A DNA stretch of 64,000 nucleotides from the NCBI GenBank assembly GCA_020051095.1, contig JAGVJN010000010.1, positions 62,001 through 126,000 of the forward strand, in the 5' to 3' direction. The position numbers and the translations under genes were made by a program. This document shows, piece by piece, positions 48,372 to 56,621 of the stretch. The number at the start of each line of letters is the position of its first letter. The first letter of the stretch is position 1. The notes beneath the pieces were generated by a model. The model made no database searches and had not been told where the DNA came from. It saw nothing but the letters and a program-made list of their open reading frames with translations. This DNA is from Pseudomonadota bacterium (lineage in GTDB: Bacteria; Pseudomonadota; Gammaproteobacteria; Legionellales; Legionellaceae).

Positions 48372-48833
48372 ATGTTTTGTCCATTTTGTCAAGCTGAAGA
48401 AACCAAGGTCATTGACTCTCGCTTAGTGGCTGATGGTACCCAAGTTAAAAGACGCCGTCAGTGCTTAAAATGCAGTGAACGGTTTACCACGTTTGAAACG
48501 GCTGAGTTAATGATGCCATTAGTGATTAAGCGTGATGGGCGACGAGAGCTATTTAACTTGGATAATATGCGCGCTGGTATGTTACGGGCTTTGGAAAAGC
48601 GTCCTGTGAGTGTTGAGTTGCTTGAACAAGCTATTGCCAATATTATTCAAGCCATTCGCCGAAAAGGGGAACGTGAAATTGAATCGAGATGGTTAGGTGA
48701 GCTGGTCATGACGCAATTATATAAACTTGACCACGTAGCTTATGTTCGATTCGCATCAGTCTATAAACGATTTAAGGACGTCAGTGAATTTAGGGAGACA
48801 ATTGAACAACTAAAGAGTAATGACATCGAGTGA
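48372..48833 (+). CDS. nrdR: Transcriptional repressor NrdR
   Basis: Zinc-ribbon and ATP-cone regulator that represses ribonucleotide reductase genes when dATP is high. The 153-residue protein starts with the zinc ribbon [15 protein letters not shown]...CLKC (Cys3, Cys6, and the CLKC pair), followed by the ATP-cone domain ([18 protein letters not shown]). Length is normal. It sits 6 bases after glyA and its stop overlaps the possible early start of nusB. No NrdR box was sought outside this window. Confidence 0.97.
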   Translation: MFCPFCQAEETKVIDSRLVADGTQVKRRRQCLKCSERFTTFETAELMMPLVIKRDGRRELFNLDNMRAGMLRALEKRPVSVELLEQAIANIIQAIRRKGEREIESRWLGELVMTQLYKLDHVAYVRFASVYKRFKDVSEFRETIEQLKSNDIE

Positions 48834-48840
48834 GGTCTTT

Positions 48841-49281
48841 GTGGATAAGAATGATATTCGTCGTAAACGTAAAGCAAGACGATTAGCTCTTCAGGCTATG
48901 TATCAGTGGCATATGACTAAACTTGACAGCCATGAAATTGAGCTCCAGTTCCGCATAAGCAATGATTTTGAAAAAATTGACGTTGACTATTTTTCCCGCC
49001 TGCTTCATGGCATTAGCCAATCCATTTCACAAATTGATAATCTCTATGAACCCTATTTAGATAGAAGCATTGACAGTTTGAATCCTGTGGAACGTTGTTT
49101 ATTAAGAATCGGATCGTATGAGTTGGCAAATATGTTAGAAATTCCCTATAAAGTCATTTTAGATGAATCGGTCAATATGTCTCGAGAATTTGGTGCAACA
49201 GATGCTCATAAATATGTGAATGGCGTACTAAATCAAGTTGCAAAAACTCTAAGAGCCACTGAGATATCTGAAGAACTATAA
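48841..49281 (+). CDS. nusB: Transcription antitermination factor NusB
   Basis: RNA-binding helical protein that works with NusE in rRNA antitermination. RKRKARRLALQAMYQWHM is the family's arginine-rich N-terminus. SLNPVERCLLRIGSYEL and PYKVILDESVNMSREFG are the typical C-terminal blocks. Two starts compete: GTG at 48841 with GAGG 5 bases upstream (146 residues, used here) and ATG at 48820, which overlaps nrdR by 14 bases (153 residues). The shorter one fits the family N-terminus better. Confidence 0.93.
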   Translation: MDKNDIRRKRKARRLALQAMYQWHMTKLDSHEIELQFRISNDFEKIDVDYFSRLLHGISQSISQIDNLYEPYLDRSIDSLNPVERCLLRIGSYELANMLEIPYKVILDESVNMSREFGATDAHKYVNGVLNQVAKTLRATEISEEL

Positions 49282-49292
49282 ATGGGGGAATC

Positions 49293-50243
49293 ATGGATGA
49301 ATTTCAGCTGATCAGGACTTTTTTTCAGCGTCAATACGCCGATCCTCAAATTATTTGCGGTTCCGGTGACGATGCGGCTACCTTGCAACCTAAACCAGGC
49401 TATGTTCTCTGCGTTAGTTCAGACTCGTCTGTCGCTGGCGTGCATTTTCTTGAAAAATGGGATCCCAGTATTATTGCATCAAAAGCGGTAACAGCAAATG
49501 TGTCAGATATTGCAGCAATGGCAGCTGAACCCAAATGGGTGACAGTCGCACTGACACTACCCAGTGTTGATAAAGATTGGTTATCTGCTTTTAGTAAAGG
49601 TTTGTTTCGGACATTAGATGCAGATAATATCGCTTTGGTTGGCGGTGATATAACACGGGGCCCTTTGTCAATTAACATCACTATTTTTGGCGAATGCTTG
49701 CCGGAAGATGCAACATATCGACACGGGGCCAAAGTAGGGGACATTATTTATGTCACAGGGTCCCTTGGCGCGCCTTCTTTAGCTGTCGACTGGTTGAATA
49801 AGACGGATGTTGATGAGGATGTCCGCCAATATTTGATGAGTCGATTACAAAAGCCACACGCAAGAACCGACTGCCGACAACTTATTAGCCAATTTGCCAA
49901 TAGTTGCATTGATGTTTCCGATGGTTTAGTTGGCGACTTAGAGCATATTTGTCACCGCAGTCACGTTGGTGCGAACATCATTTCAGAACAAATTCCTATT
50001 GATAAAATGGTGAAAAATCAAGTCCCGGATCAAGCGATGGACTATGCGCTGCATGGTGGCGATGAATATCAGTTATGTTTTACGGTAGCAAAAGAGCAAA
50101 AGAGGGCTGCAGAATTACTTGCTGAAAAAATGGGGTTGTCGATCTACCCAATTGGGCATATTATACAAGAGCAAGAAATAAATTTGATGGTGGGTGGTAA
50201 GAAGTTACCGCTTCAATCTCGGTCATATAGGCATTTTACATGA
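49293..50243 (+). CDS. thiL: Thiamine-monophosphate kinase
   Basis: Phosphorylates thiamine monophosphate to thiamine diphosphate, the last step of the pathway. The 316-residue protein has the N-terminal CGSGDDAATL metal motif, SSDSSVAGVHF, VTANVSDIAAMAAEPKWV, LVGGDITRGPLSINITIFGE, and the late CIDVSDGLVGDLEHIC and LHGGDEYQLCFTV blocks. It is complete. It lies 11 bases after nusB and overlaps pgpA by 4 bases. Confidence 0.97.
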   Translation: MDEFQLIRTFFQRQYADPQIICGSGDDAATLQPKPGYVLCVSSDSSVAGVHFLEKWDPSIIASKAVTANVSDIAAMAAEPKWVTVALTLPSVDKDWLSAFSKGLFRTLDADNIALVGGDITRGPLSINITIFGECLPEDATYRHGAKVGDIIYVTGSLGAPSLAVDWLNKTDVDEDVRQYLMSRLQKPHARTDCRQLISQFANSCIDVSDGLVGDLEHICHRSHVGANIISEQIPIDKMVKNQVPDQAMDYALHGGDEYQLCFTVAKEQKRAAELLAEKMGLSIYPIGHIIQEQEINLMVGGKKLPLQSRSYRHFT

Positions 50244-50743
50244 AAGGTAAACAGGTTATGAACGGACAACAATTAAGTAAAGCTGTTTGGCAAAAACCTT
50301 CTTTCTTCACGGCATTTGGTTTCGGTACTGGCTTGTCCCGTATTGCGCCTGGTACGTTTGGTACGTTAGCGGCTCTCCCGATTTATGCACTTATCTATCA
50401 ATTTTCACCACTAGTATATGGGTTAATCTGTGCGGTGCTTTTTTTTGTTGGCATACCACTTTGTGGAAAAGTGGCAAAAGATATTGGTATTGATGATTAT
50501 AAAGGGATTGTTTGGGATGAAGTTGTTGGCTATTTAGTAACGCTGTATATGGTGCCGCCAAGCGTGAGTACCTTAGTTGCGGCATTTTTGTTATTTCGTC
50601 TATTTGATATCCTAAAACCGCCACCGATAGGCTGGGTAGAGAAAAAAGTAAGAGGTGGCTTCGGGGTTATGTTTGATGATTTACTGGCCGCTATCCCCGC
50701 GTGCCTCATTTTGCATTTGCTAATTTGGTTACATTTGCTATGA
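50240..50743 (+). CDS. pgpA: Phosphatidylglycerophosphatase A
   Basis: Dephosphorylates phosphatidylglycerophosphate to phosphatidylglycerol in the inner membrane. The 167-residue protein has GTGLSRIAPGTFGTLAALP at the start of the domain, GIVWDEVVGYLVT with the metal-binding acid, and LKPPPIGWVEKKVRGGFGVM followed by FDDLLAAI. Four hydrophobic segments are visible. The ATG overlaps the thiL stop; a second ATG at 50258 is possible. Confidence 0.95.
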   Translation: MKGKQVMNGQQLSKAVWQKPSFFTAFGFGTGLSRIAPGTFGTLAALPIYALIYQFSPLVYGLICAVLFFVGIPLCGKVAKDIGIDDYKGIVWDEVVGYLVTLYMVPPSVSTLVAAFLLFRLFDILKPPPIGWVEKKVRGGFGVMFDDLLAAIPACLILHLLIWLHLL

Positions 50744-51798
50744 ATGAAAATCATCGGGAACTTGTGAGCATTGGTTTAACCCTTGCAATTGTTGTACTGA
50801 CGATTTTTATCATACATCGTTTTATACCCTCTATCATTTGGGCTGCCATCATTGTCATCGCCACGTTTCCTTTGTATCGGCGATGGCAAAAATATATCCC
50901 CGGTGGCAGGAACACTTCAGCACTTCTTTTTACCAGTTTACTTGCATTTGTCTTTGTCATCCCTTTAACTTGGCTGATTAGCTTGTTGTATACAGAATCA
51001 CAACTTTTTATCAATTATCTTCAGACTGTTAACAGACACGGAGGCGAGCCCCCAGAACTACTGCATCATATTCCCTTATTAGGGGACGATATTTATCAAT
51101 TATGGCAAGAAAAGTTAGGGGAGCCTGGACGAGTGCGAGAACTATTGGCCAATTTGCATATATCATTGGCATCCTATAGTTATTATATTAAACAAATAGG
51201 CGCTAATTTGCTGCACAGGGGCTTTCAATTAGGTTTCACTTTGCTGACCTTATTTTTCTTTTTCCGTGATGGGGAAAAACTCTATCGGCAAATCCAACTA
51301 GTTGGAGAGTATTGTTTAGGGAAACGGTGGTTTCGTTATGCTGACAAATTACCCGCTGCATTACGAGGAACCGTCAATGGCACCATTGTAGTTGGTTTAG
51401 GTGTGGGTATTCTAATGGGGGTTTGCTATGGGTTAGTTGGTTTCCCGGCACCAACCCTAACAGGCTTTATCACGGCTATTTGTGCAATGATCCCTTTTGT
51501 TGTTCCAGTTGTTTTTGCGGTGGTTGCTATGATCTTACTATCAATGGGTAAGTTGATCGCAGCATTGATCATTATAGGCTGGGGTACATTGGTCATGTTT
51601 GTAGCTGACCATTTTATTAAGCCTGCTTTAATTGGTGGAAGTATCAAACTACCATTCTTAGCTGTATTGTTTGGGATTTTAGGTGGTGTAGAAACATTAG
51701 GACTACTCGGTTTATTTCTAGGCCCTATCATTATGGTTCTTTTTCTCACATTATGGATGGAACCTTATGATAAATTGGATGAATCCACAATCAGTTAA
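50740..51798 (+). CDS. AI-2E family transporter / permease
   Basis: An inner-membrane protein of the AI-2 exporter-like (TqsA/PerM) superfamily, about 352 residues from the ATG at 50740, which overlaps the pgpA stop by 4 bases. A GTG at 50701 would extend the protein into pgpA and is less likely. It has about eight membrane segments, with a soluble region near residues 100-150. LLTLFFFFRDGEKLYRQIQ and FIKPALIGGSIKLPFLAVLFGILGG are characteristic. Actual AI-2 transport is not proven for most members; the substrate is unknown. Confidence 0.9.
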   Translation: MNENHRELVSIGLTLAIVVLTIFIIHRFIPSIIWAAIIVIATFPLYRRWQKYIPGGRNTSALLFTSLLAFVFVIPLTWLISLLYTESQLFINYLQTVNRHGGEPPELLHHIPLLGDDIYQLWQEKLGEPGRVRELLANLHISLASYSYYIKQIGANLLHRGFQLGFTLLTLFFFFRDGEKLYRQIQLVGEYCLGKRWFRYADKLPAALRGTVNGTIVVGLGVGILMGVCYGLVGFPAPTLTGFITAICAMIPFVVPVVFAVVAMILLSMGKLIAALIIIGWGTLVMFVADHFIKPALIGGSIKLPFLAVLFGILGGVETLGLLGLFLGPIIMVLFLTLWMEPYDKLDESTIS

Positions 51799-51819
51799 TC
51801 AGGTCAAGTCCTCATCTAT

Positions 51820-51836
51820 GACAACGATTTGTTGTC
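51820..51836 (+). terminator. Weak hairpin after the glyA-pgpA-permease operon
   Basis: GACAAC / GTTGTC with a 5-base loop, 21 bases after the permease stop, followed by TATAATTAAAA. The stem is short and the T-run weak. Confidence 0.3.
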
Positions 51837-51855
51837 TATAATTAAAACACAGAGA

Positions 51856-51883
51856 TTTAATTTAATATAAAATATGGTACAAT
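51856..51883 (+). promoter_or_regulatory. Candidate promoter of the small orphan gene at 51996
   Basis: TTTAAT (51856-51861) and TACAAT (51878-51883) with a 16-base spacer. The leader to the ATG at 51996 is about 110 bases and contains an imperfect hairpin (TTCAGGTTC to CTTGAA, about 51910-51941). Confidence 0.35.
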
Positions 51884-51995
51884 CGACTTCTAGGATGCTG
51901 ATTATGAAATAATTCAGGTTCTAAGTTTTGAGAAACCTTGAACTCCTATAAATCATCCCCATCTAGGGTGTGAGTTGGTTAAAAGAGGTGTGTTG

Positions 51996-52262
51996 ATGAA
52001 TAAAGATTGGCCTACAAAAACGCAAGATATTCGAGCAGCACAAGCGATTATGGAAGAGTACGCTAATGAGACAAATAGCGAAACATTAGGCATGTTCGAA
52101 TTGGTTGTTGACCAAGAGAAAAAACGAATGGATTTTAGGTTATCATCTTGGGTCGTCGCAATAGCATCGCATTTCAAGTCAAAATATGGTGAAGAAAAAG
52201 GGGACTCCATTACTCGTCTTGTCTTAACCTATTGTATTACCAGAAACGAAACCATTCATTAA
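51996..52262 (+). CDS. Small cytoplasmic protein of unknown function
   Basis: An 88-residue protein with no signal or membrane segment and no family that I recognise. The ATG at 51996 is chosen over a TTG at 51975 because AAGAGGTG lies 5 bases upstream. It is mixed charged: an N-terminal helical part (AAQAIMEEYANETNSETLG), then a stretch with a beta-like pattern, and a C-terminal helix. It stands alone between a promoter-like sequence and a REP-like repeat that follows 24 bases after its stop. Confidence 0.7.
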   Translation: MNKDWPTKTQDIRAAQAIMEEYANETNSETLGMFELVVDQEKKRMDFRLSSWVVAIASHFKSKYGEEKGDSITRLVLTYCITRNETIH

Positions 52263-52285
52263 TCCACCTAAATTACCTCTTTCAT

Positions 52286-52337
52286 ATTGCCTTCTCCCCA
52301 GGCATAGGGAGAAGGTGCCCAAAGGGCGGATGAGGGG
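52286..52337 (+). repeat. Dispersed palindromic repeat, copy 2 (best preserved)
   Basis: A REP-like element between the small orphan and the SNF2 gene. The left half is a hairpin with CCTTCTCCCC and GGGAGAAGG arms; the right half carries GTGCCCAAAGGGCG, itself a partial palindrome. The same unit occurs in diverged form at 25463-25513 (opposite orientation) and 62946-62985. Confidence 0.7.
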
Positions 52338-52457
52338 TTTTCTAATCGAAGTTATAATTTGAATGTGTAGCAAATCGTGCTTGAGATGCTATGTCAGTAT
52401 ATTTGATATCTTAAAACCTGGTACAATATTCATTTTATCTTAAAAATACACGCTACT

Positions 52458-55400
52458 ATGCTCAAAGACGCGCTTGCCAATATGCACCATTATTTTGATG
52501 AGATTGTTCTTGAGCGTGGCCGGCTGTGCCAAAAGCAAGGTAAAATTCTTAGTGTCAAGATCAGCGAAGGATTGATCAAAGGGCGAGTCAAAGGAAGCCA
52601 AAGCCAACTGTATGACGTCCATATCAACCTAAGAGCTGATGCAGAACACTTCGCGCGATGTACCTGCCCCTATACACTCAATTGTAAGCATGCTGCTGCC
52701 TGTTTGTTTGAAATTCAGTCTAGACGAAATTTACCAGAAACAGGTCAATTACCCACGCATGTTATCGTTGCAAAGCCTCCCGTTAAAGCGACTCCGGATT
52801 GGAAGGAATCAAAGCCTACTCAACTGTCGAATTATATTGTTCATTATGAGATAGAATTTGATAAAGGGCATAAGCGGGGCATCCCAGTTCGTCTATACCG
52901 CATAAAACGACTTAAGAGTGGAGGGATGGGCAAGCCGATTGAAATGACCAATGAGGACGATATTAGCAGTCGATTGTCAACGACTGATCAAATTATTGCA
53001 ATGAAGTTATTAACACAGACAGGCTTATTAGAACGACGGAATAATATCCGTGACGTTGAAACCTTAAAGCAAGTTGTAGCAACCAATATGGCTTTTGTTA
53101 AACCAAAATTTAACGCTAAAAAGCATAAATTAACTTGGGGAAAGGAGATCCAGGCTACTTTAGGTTGGGAGCTTTACCCTGAAGGCGAGTTTCATCTTCA
53201 CTTATATGCTAAGGGCAAAGCAATCGATCACGTCTTTTTATGGCGATCCCCATTTTACTTAAATAGGCAAAATTGGTCGCTTCACGATATACAGACAAAC
53301 TACTCGCCCGAATTATTGCGATCATTGATGTCATTGGCCCCAGTATCAATTGACCAAATTAAAGAGCCGACAAAAATCAATATGCAAATGAATGAGCAAT
53401 TGCCGGCATTACCAACATTTAATGTCACGACAAAAAATGAAAAGCCATTCGTCAAAATCGTATTTGATGCGGTTGAAAAAAACCAAGTGATCCCGAATAG
53501 CAGCCAAGATAATGCGCAATATATCTTTTTTGTTAATATCTACGCGGTTTATCATGGAATTTCTGTGTCTTACAGCAATACTTGCCATGCCGTGTATGTT
53601 CAAAAGCAATCCGTGATTGAGCGGTATAAGCGATGTTTTGAAGATGAAACTGAAAAGCTTGAAGAAATTAAAAAAATGCTGGATTTACGAGAACCTAATC
53701 AATCTGAAAAGTTGTATTTAGCGCAGGTTCCCCAGTGTGACTATATTGCAAAAGCATGTCTTAATGAAAAGTACCTGGGCTTTCTATTTGAGAAACTTCT
53801 GCCACATTTACATGAGCTAGGATATCTCGTCGAATTTAATCACCCTATCTTTCAACAGCCAATTGATATTGATGATTTGACTTGGTTTTCAGAATTAAGT
53901 GAAACAAAATCCGATATGCTCGCTTATGAATTGGGCGTTATTATCGATGGCCAAGCAGTCAATCTTGTGCCGCTTGTGGTTGAAGTGATCCATAAATACA
54001 CGCCGATGGAACTTCAGCAGCTGCCCGATGATTATAGGCTGAGCCTTGGGCTTAACCATAGCAAAGCGATATCCATTGATATTGCAAGAATTCGTCCGTT
54101 GATTAACTTTATTATTCAATTTGGCGAACACAGAATCAGTCAAGGTAGAATCTTAAAATTAGAAAAATACCAAGCAATTTGGCTTCAAGAGATGGAGCAA
54201 GCATCAAAAGCTGCAAAGGCACGCTGGCAAGGTTCAGAGCAATTTCGTAACCAACTGCGTCAATTTATTGCACAGGATTATACCATTGATATGCCTACCC
54301 GATGTCTTGCAACCCTGAGAGAGTATCAAGTTAAAGGAGTCGCTTGGCTACAAAGCTTAAGAATCTGTCATTTTTCAGGCATTTTGGCGGATGATATGGG
54401 CCTGGGTAAAACGGTTCAAACACTGGCCCATCTGCAAATCGAAAAAGAACACAATCGGCTCACCAAACCCAGCTTAATTGTGGCACCTACCAGCTTGGTG
54501 ATGAATTGGTTTCAAGAGGCGAAACGGTTTACACCTGACTTGAAGGTTCTCGTATATCACGGGGCAGAAAGGGTGCCTGATGAAATGGATCATTATGATA
54601 TGGTGGTGACTACCTATGGGTTGATTCAACGCAATAAAGAACAGTTTTTACCGACAAAGTTTTATTATTTAATCCTGGATGAAGCACAGTTTATTAAGAA
54701 CGCCCGAGCCAAAACGACGTTAGTGGTTCAACAAATACAAGCGACACACCGGATATGTTTAACAGGCACACCGCTTGAAAACCATTTAGGTGAATTATGG
54801 TCCCTGTTTCATTTTTTAATGCCGGGATTTTTAGGGACCGCTCGACAGTTTCGACAAGCGTTTAAATTTCCAATTGAAAAAGAACAATCACAAGACCGTC
54901 AAATTATATTGTCTAATCGAGTCAGTCCATTTTTGTTAAGACGTACAAAAAAAGAAGTTGTGAAAGAGTTACCTGAAAAAACAGTGATCACTCGCATGGT
55001 GGAATTGTCTGGACCGCAACGCGATTTGTATGAGGCCATTCGTTTAACGATGGAGAGTAAAGTTCGTCAAGCGATTGCTGATAGAGGGCTTAATAAAAGC
55101 CAGATTATTATCTTGGATGCATTATTAAAAATGCGACAAGTATGCTGTGATCCTAGGTTATTAAAGGAAGAACAGGCAGTTATCGCTAAAGGACATTCAG
55201 CGAAATTAGATTTACTTGAGGATCTCTTATTGAACTCGGTTGATGAAGGAAGGCGAATTTTATTGTTTTCTCAATTTACCTCGATGTTATCGATCATTGA
55301 AAATCGCTGTCAACAATTAAAACTGCCCTATCTCAAGTTAACGGGTCAAACCCAAAACCGGCATAAATTGGTTGAGTCGTTTCAACAAGGAGATGTTCCA

Positions 55401-55715
55401 CTATTTCTCATTAGCTTAAAAGCAGGGGGAACTGGCTTAAATTTAACTGCGGCGGATACCGTCATTCACTATGATCCCTGGTGGAATCCGGCGGTTGAAG
55501 ACCAGGCAACGGATCGAACCCACCGTATTGGGCAGGTGAATCCTGTGTTTGTATATCGCTTGATATGTGCTGGAACTGTTGAAGAGGCAATGTTAACACT
55601 GCAGGATAAAAAGCGAAAATTGATCTCAGGCGTATATGAGCAAAACCTTCTTGATAAACAAATGGATATTGATACGTTGCTCAATCTATTTCAGCCAATT
55701 ACGGATACAAATTAG
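52458..55715 (+). CDS. SNF2-family helicase with N-terminal SWIM zinc finger
   Basis: A 1085-residue ATP-dependent DNA-remodelling protein. The SWIM zinc finger lies at residues 68-78 (C-x-C-x5-C-x-H). A long middle region of unclear fold follows (about 100-600). The helicase core has Walker A LADDMGLGKTVQTL (about 642-655), the DEAQ box YLILDEAQFIKN, TGTPLENHLGELWSLFHFL, and the C-terminal lobe ending with VIHYDPWWNPAVEDQATDR and HRIGQ. This matches the bacterial SNF2 group (RapA/HepA relatives), known in most genera but of poorly defined role. A TACAAT box lies upstream. It is a single-gene unit. Confidence 0.93.
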   Translation: MLKDALANMHHYFDEIVLERGRLCQKQGKILSVKISEGLIKGRVKGSQSQLYDVHINLRADAEHFARCTCPYTLNCKHAAACLFEIQSRRNLPETGQLPTHVIVAKPPVKATPDWKESKPTQLSNYIVHYEIEFDKGHKRGIPVRLYRIKRLKSGGMGKPIEMTNEDDISSRLSTTDQIIAMKLLTQTGLLERRNNIRDVETLKQVVATNMAFVKPKFNAKKHKLTWGKEIQATLGWELYPEGEFHLHLYAKGKAIDHVFLWRSPFYLNRQNWSLHDIQTNYSPELLRSLMSLAPVSIDQIKEPTKINMQMNEQLPALPTFNVTTKNEKPFVKIVFDAVEKNQVIPNSSQDNAQYIFFVNIYAVYHGISVSYSNTCHAVYVQKQSVIERYKRCFEDETEKLEEIKKMLDLREPNQSEKLYLAQVPQCDYIAKACLNEKYLGFLFEKLLPHLHELGYLVEFNHPIFQQPIDIDDLTWFSELSETKSDMLAYELGVIIDGQAVNLVPLVVEVIHKYTPMELQQLPDDYRLSLGLNHSKAISIDIARIRPLINFIIQFGEHRISQGRILKLEKYQAIWLQEMEQASKAAKARWQGSEQFRNQLRQFIAQDYTIDMPTRCLATLREYQVKGVAWLQSLRICHFSGILADDMGLGKTVQTLAHLQIEKEHNRLTKPSLIVAPTSLVMNWFQEAKRFTPDLKVLVYHGAERVPDEMDHYDMVVTTYGLIQRNKEQFLPTKFYYLILDEAQFIKNARAKTTLVVQQIQATHRICLTGTPLENHLGELWSLFHFLMPGFLGTARQFRQAFKFPIEKEQSQDRQIILSNRVSPFLLRRTKKEVVKELPEKTVITRMVELSGPQRDLYEAIRLTMESKVRQAIADRGLNKSQIIILDALLKMRQVCCDPRLLKEEQAVIAKGHSAKLDLLEDLLLNSVDEGRRILLFSQFTSMLSIIENRCQQLKLPYLKLTGQTQNRHKLVESFQQGDVPLFLISLKAGGTGLNLTAADTVIHYDPWWNPAVEDQATDRTHRIGQVNPVFVYRLICAGTVEEAMLTLQDKKRKLISGVYEQNLLDKQMDIDTLLNLFQPITDTN

Positions 55716-55814
55716 TTTGCAAACCAAACAACTTTTGCATAAGCTTACTTAAGGTCTTGTTTTTAAGGCTAACGGAAAGTGTTCATGTCTATTTCTTCTC
55801 AGGAGAGTTTAATT

Positions 55815-56249
55815 ATGAAACAGCTTAAGTTGTTTTTAGTATCGCTAATGATGTTAAGTTTCGTTCCAGTTGCCATGGCCGCATCTGGTTCACCCACTGG
55901 AACGTGGACAACCATTGATGATAAAACAGGTAAGAAAAGAGCCGTCGTCTCTGTTTCTGAGAGCGGTGGTGTTCTTTCAGGCACGATTATCAAAGTGTAT
56001 AAACAACCTGGCGATACAGGCTATTGCAAAAAGTGTCCTGGCCAATTTAAAGATAAGAAAGTGCAAGGATTAACGTTTCTTTGGGGACTTAAAAAAGAAG
56101 GCTCAAATGTATGGGGTGGTGGCCAAATTTTAGATCCTAAAAATGGGAAAATATACCGCGCCAAAGTGACTTTAAAAGGTAATAAATTATATGTGAGAGG
56201 CTATGTTGGGGTCTCATTACTTGGTCGAACTCAAGTTTGGGTACGTTAA
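55815..56249 (+). CDS. DUF2147 family secreted protein
   Basis: A 144-residue exported protein from the ATG at 55815, preceded by AGGAGA. An upstream ATG at 55779 would put 12 polar residues before the signal and is unlikely. The signal peptide ends VAMA-AS. The DUF2147 domain is recognisable from GTWTTIDDKTGKKRAVVSV, a C-x2-C pair in GYCKKCPGQF, GGGQILDPKNGKIYRAKV and the ending LGRTQVWVR. Function of the family is unknown; it is a lipocalin-like beta-rich fold by inference. Confidence 0.92.
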   Translation: MKQLKLFLVSLMMLSFVPVAMAASGSPTGTWTTIDDKTGKKRAVVSVSESGGVLSGTIIKVYKQPGDTGYCKKCPGQFKDKKVQGLTFLWGLKKEGSNVWGGGQILDPKNGKIYRAKVTLKGNKLYVRGYVGVSLLGRTQVWVR

Positions 56250-56313
56250 CCAGCAGTTAGTCAGCTTTTAAGTTAGTTACTTATTTTGTGACTTACTTAT
56301 TTGTTTAGTTCAC

Positions 56314-56509
56314 ATGCCGGGCCTCTACCCTTAGGTATATTCAGTTTTTGGGAAATGCCTGACATTTAGTCGTTGCGAGCGTTAGCGAAGCAATCCAGAT
56401 CGATGCCATGTTAAACATCTGTACTGGATTGCTTCGCTAACGCTCGCAACGACAGTAACTTTTCCTTGCTTTCGAAAACTGACGATACTTTGGGCCTCTA
56501 CCCCGGCAT
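56314..56509. repeat. MITE-like palindromic element with perfect 30-bp arms
   Basis: Inner arms at 56369-56398 and 56424-56453 are perfectly complementary over 30 bases, around a 25-base loop. They start GTCGTTGCGAGCGTTAGC. Outside them, CAGTTTT (56342-56348) and AAAACTG (56475-56481) are also inverted. The whole is bracketed by the 12-base direct repeat GGGCCTCTACCC at 56319-56330 and 56492-56503, and by an outer inverted pair ATGCCGGG / CCCGGCAT. No coding capacity is present. It could be a small non-autonomous element or a strong bidirectional terminator. Confidence 0.8.
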
Positions 56510-56567
56510 AGTTATTTTCCGTCCCTACCTAATCACGATGTCATTCTCAATCTCACTTAATCTAATA

Positions 56568-56596
56568 TCGACAGCAGAATGAATTCCCTTTACAAT
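56568..56596 (+). promoter_or_regulatory. Candidate dnaB-alr promoter
   Basis: TCGACA (56568-56573) and TACAAT (56591-56596) with a 17-base spacer, 25 bases before the dnaB ATG. Confidence 0.45.
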
Positions 56597-56621
56597 GCTT
56601 CTACGGTAACAATCACGTCAA

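Larger units (their letters stand above)
56250..56621. other. 372-base intergenic region before dnaB
   Basis: No gene. It holds a large palindromic element (56314-56509, listed separately) and the candidate dnaB promoter at 56568-56596. The remaining sequence is AT-rich without further structure visible. Confidence 0.6.

Noticed and set aside
49400-49744. 114-codon minus-strand frame inside thiL
   Set aside because: thiL is complete and well matched on the plus strand; the opposite frame has no independent support.
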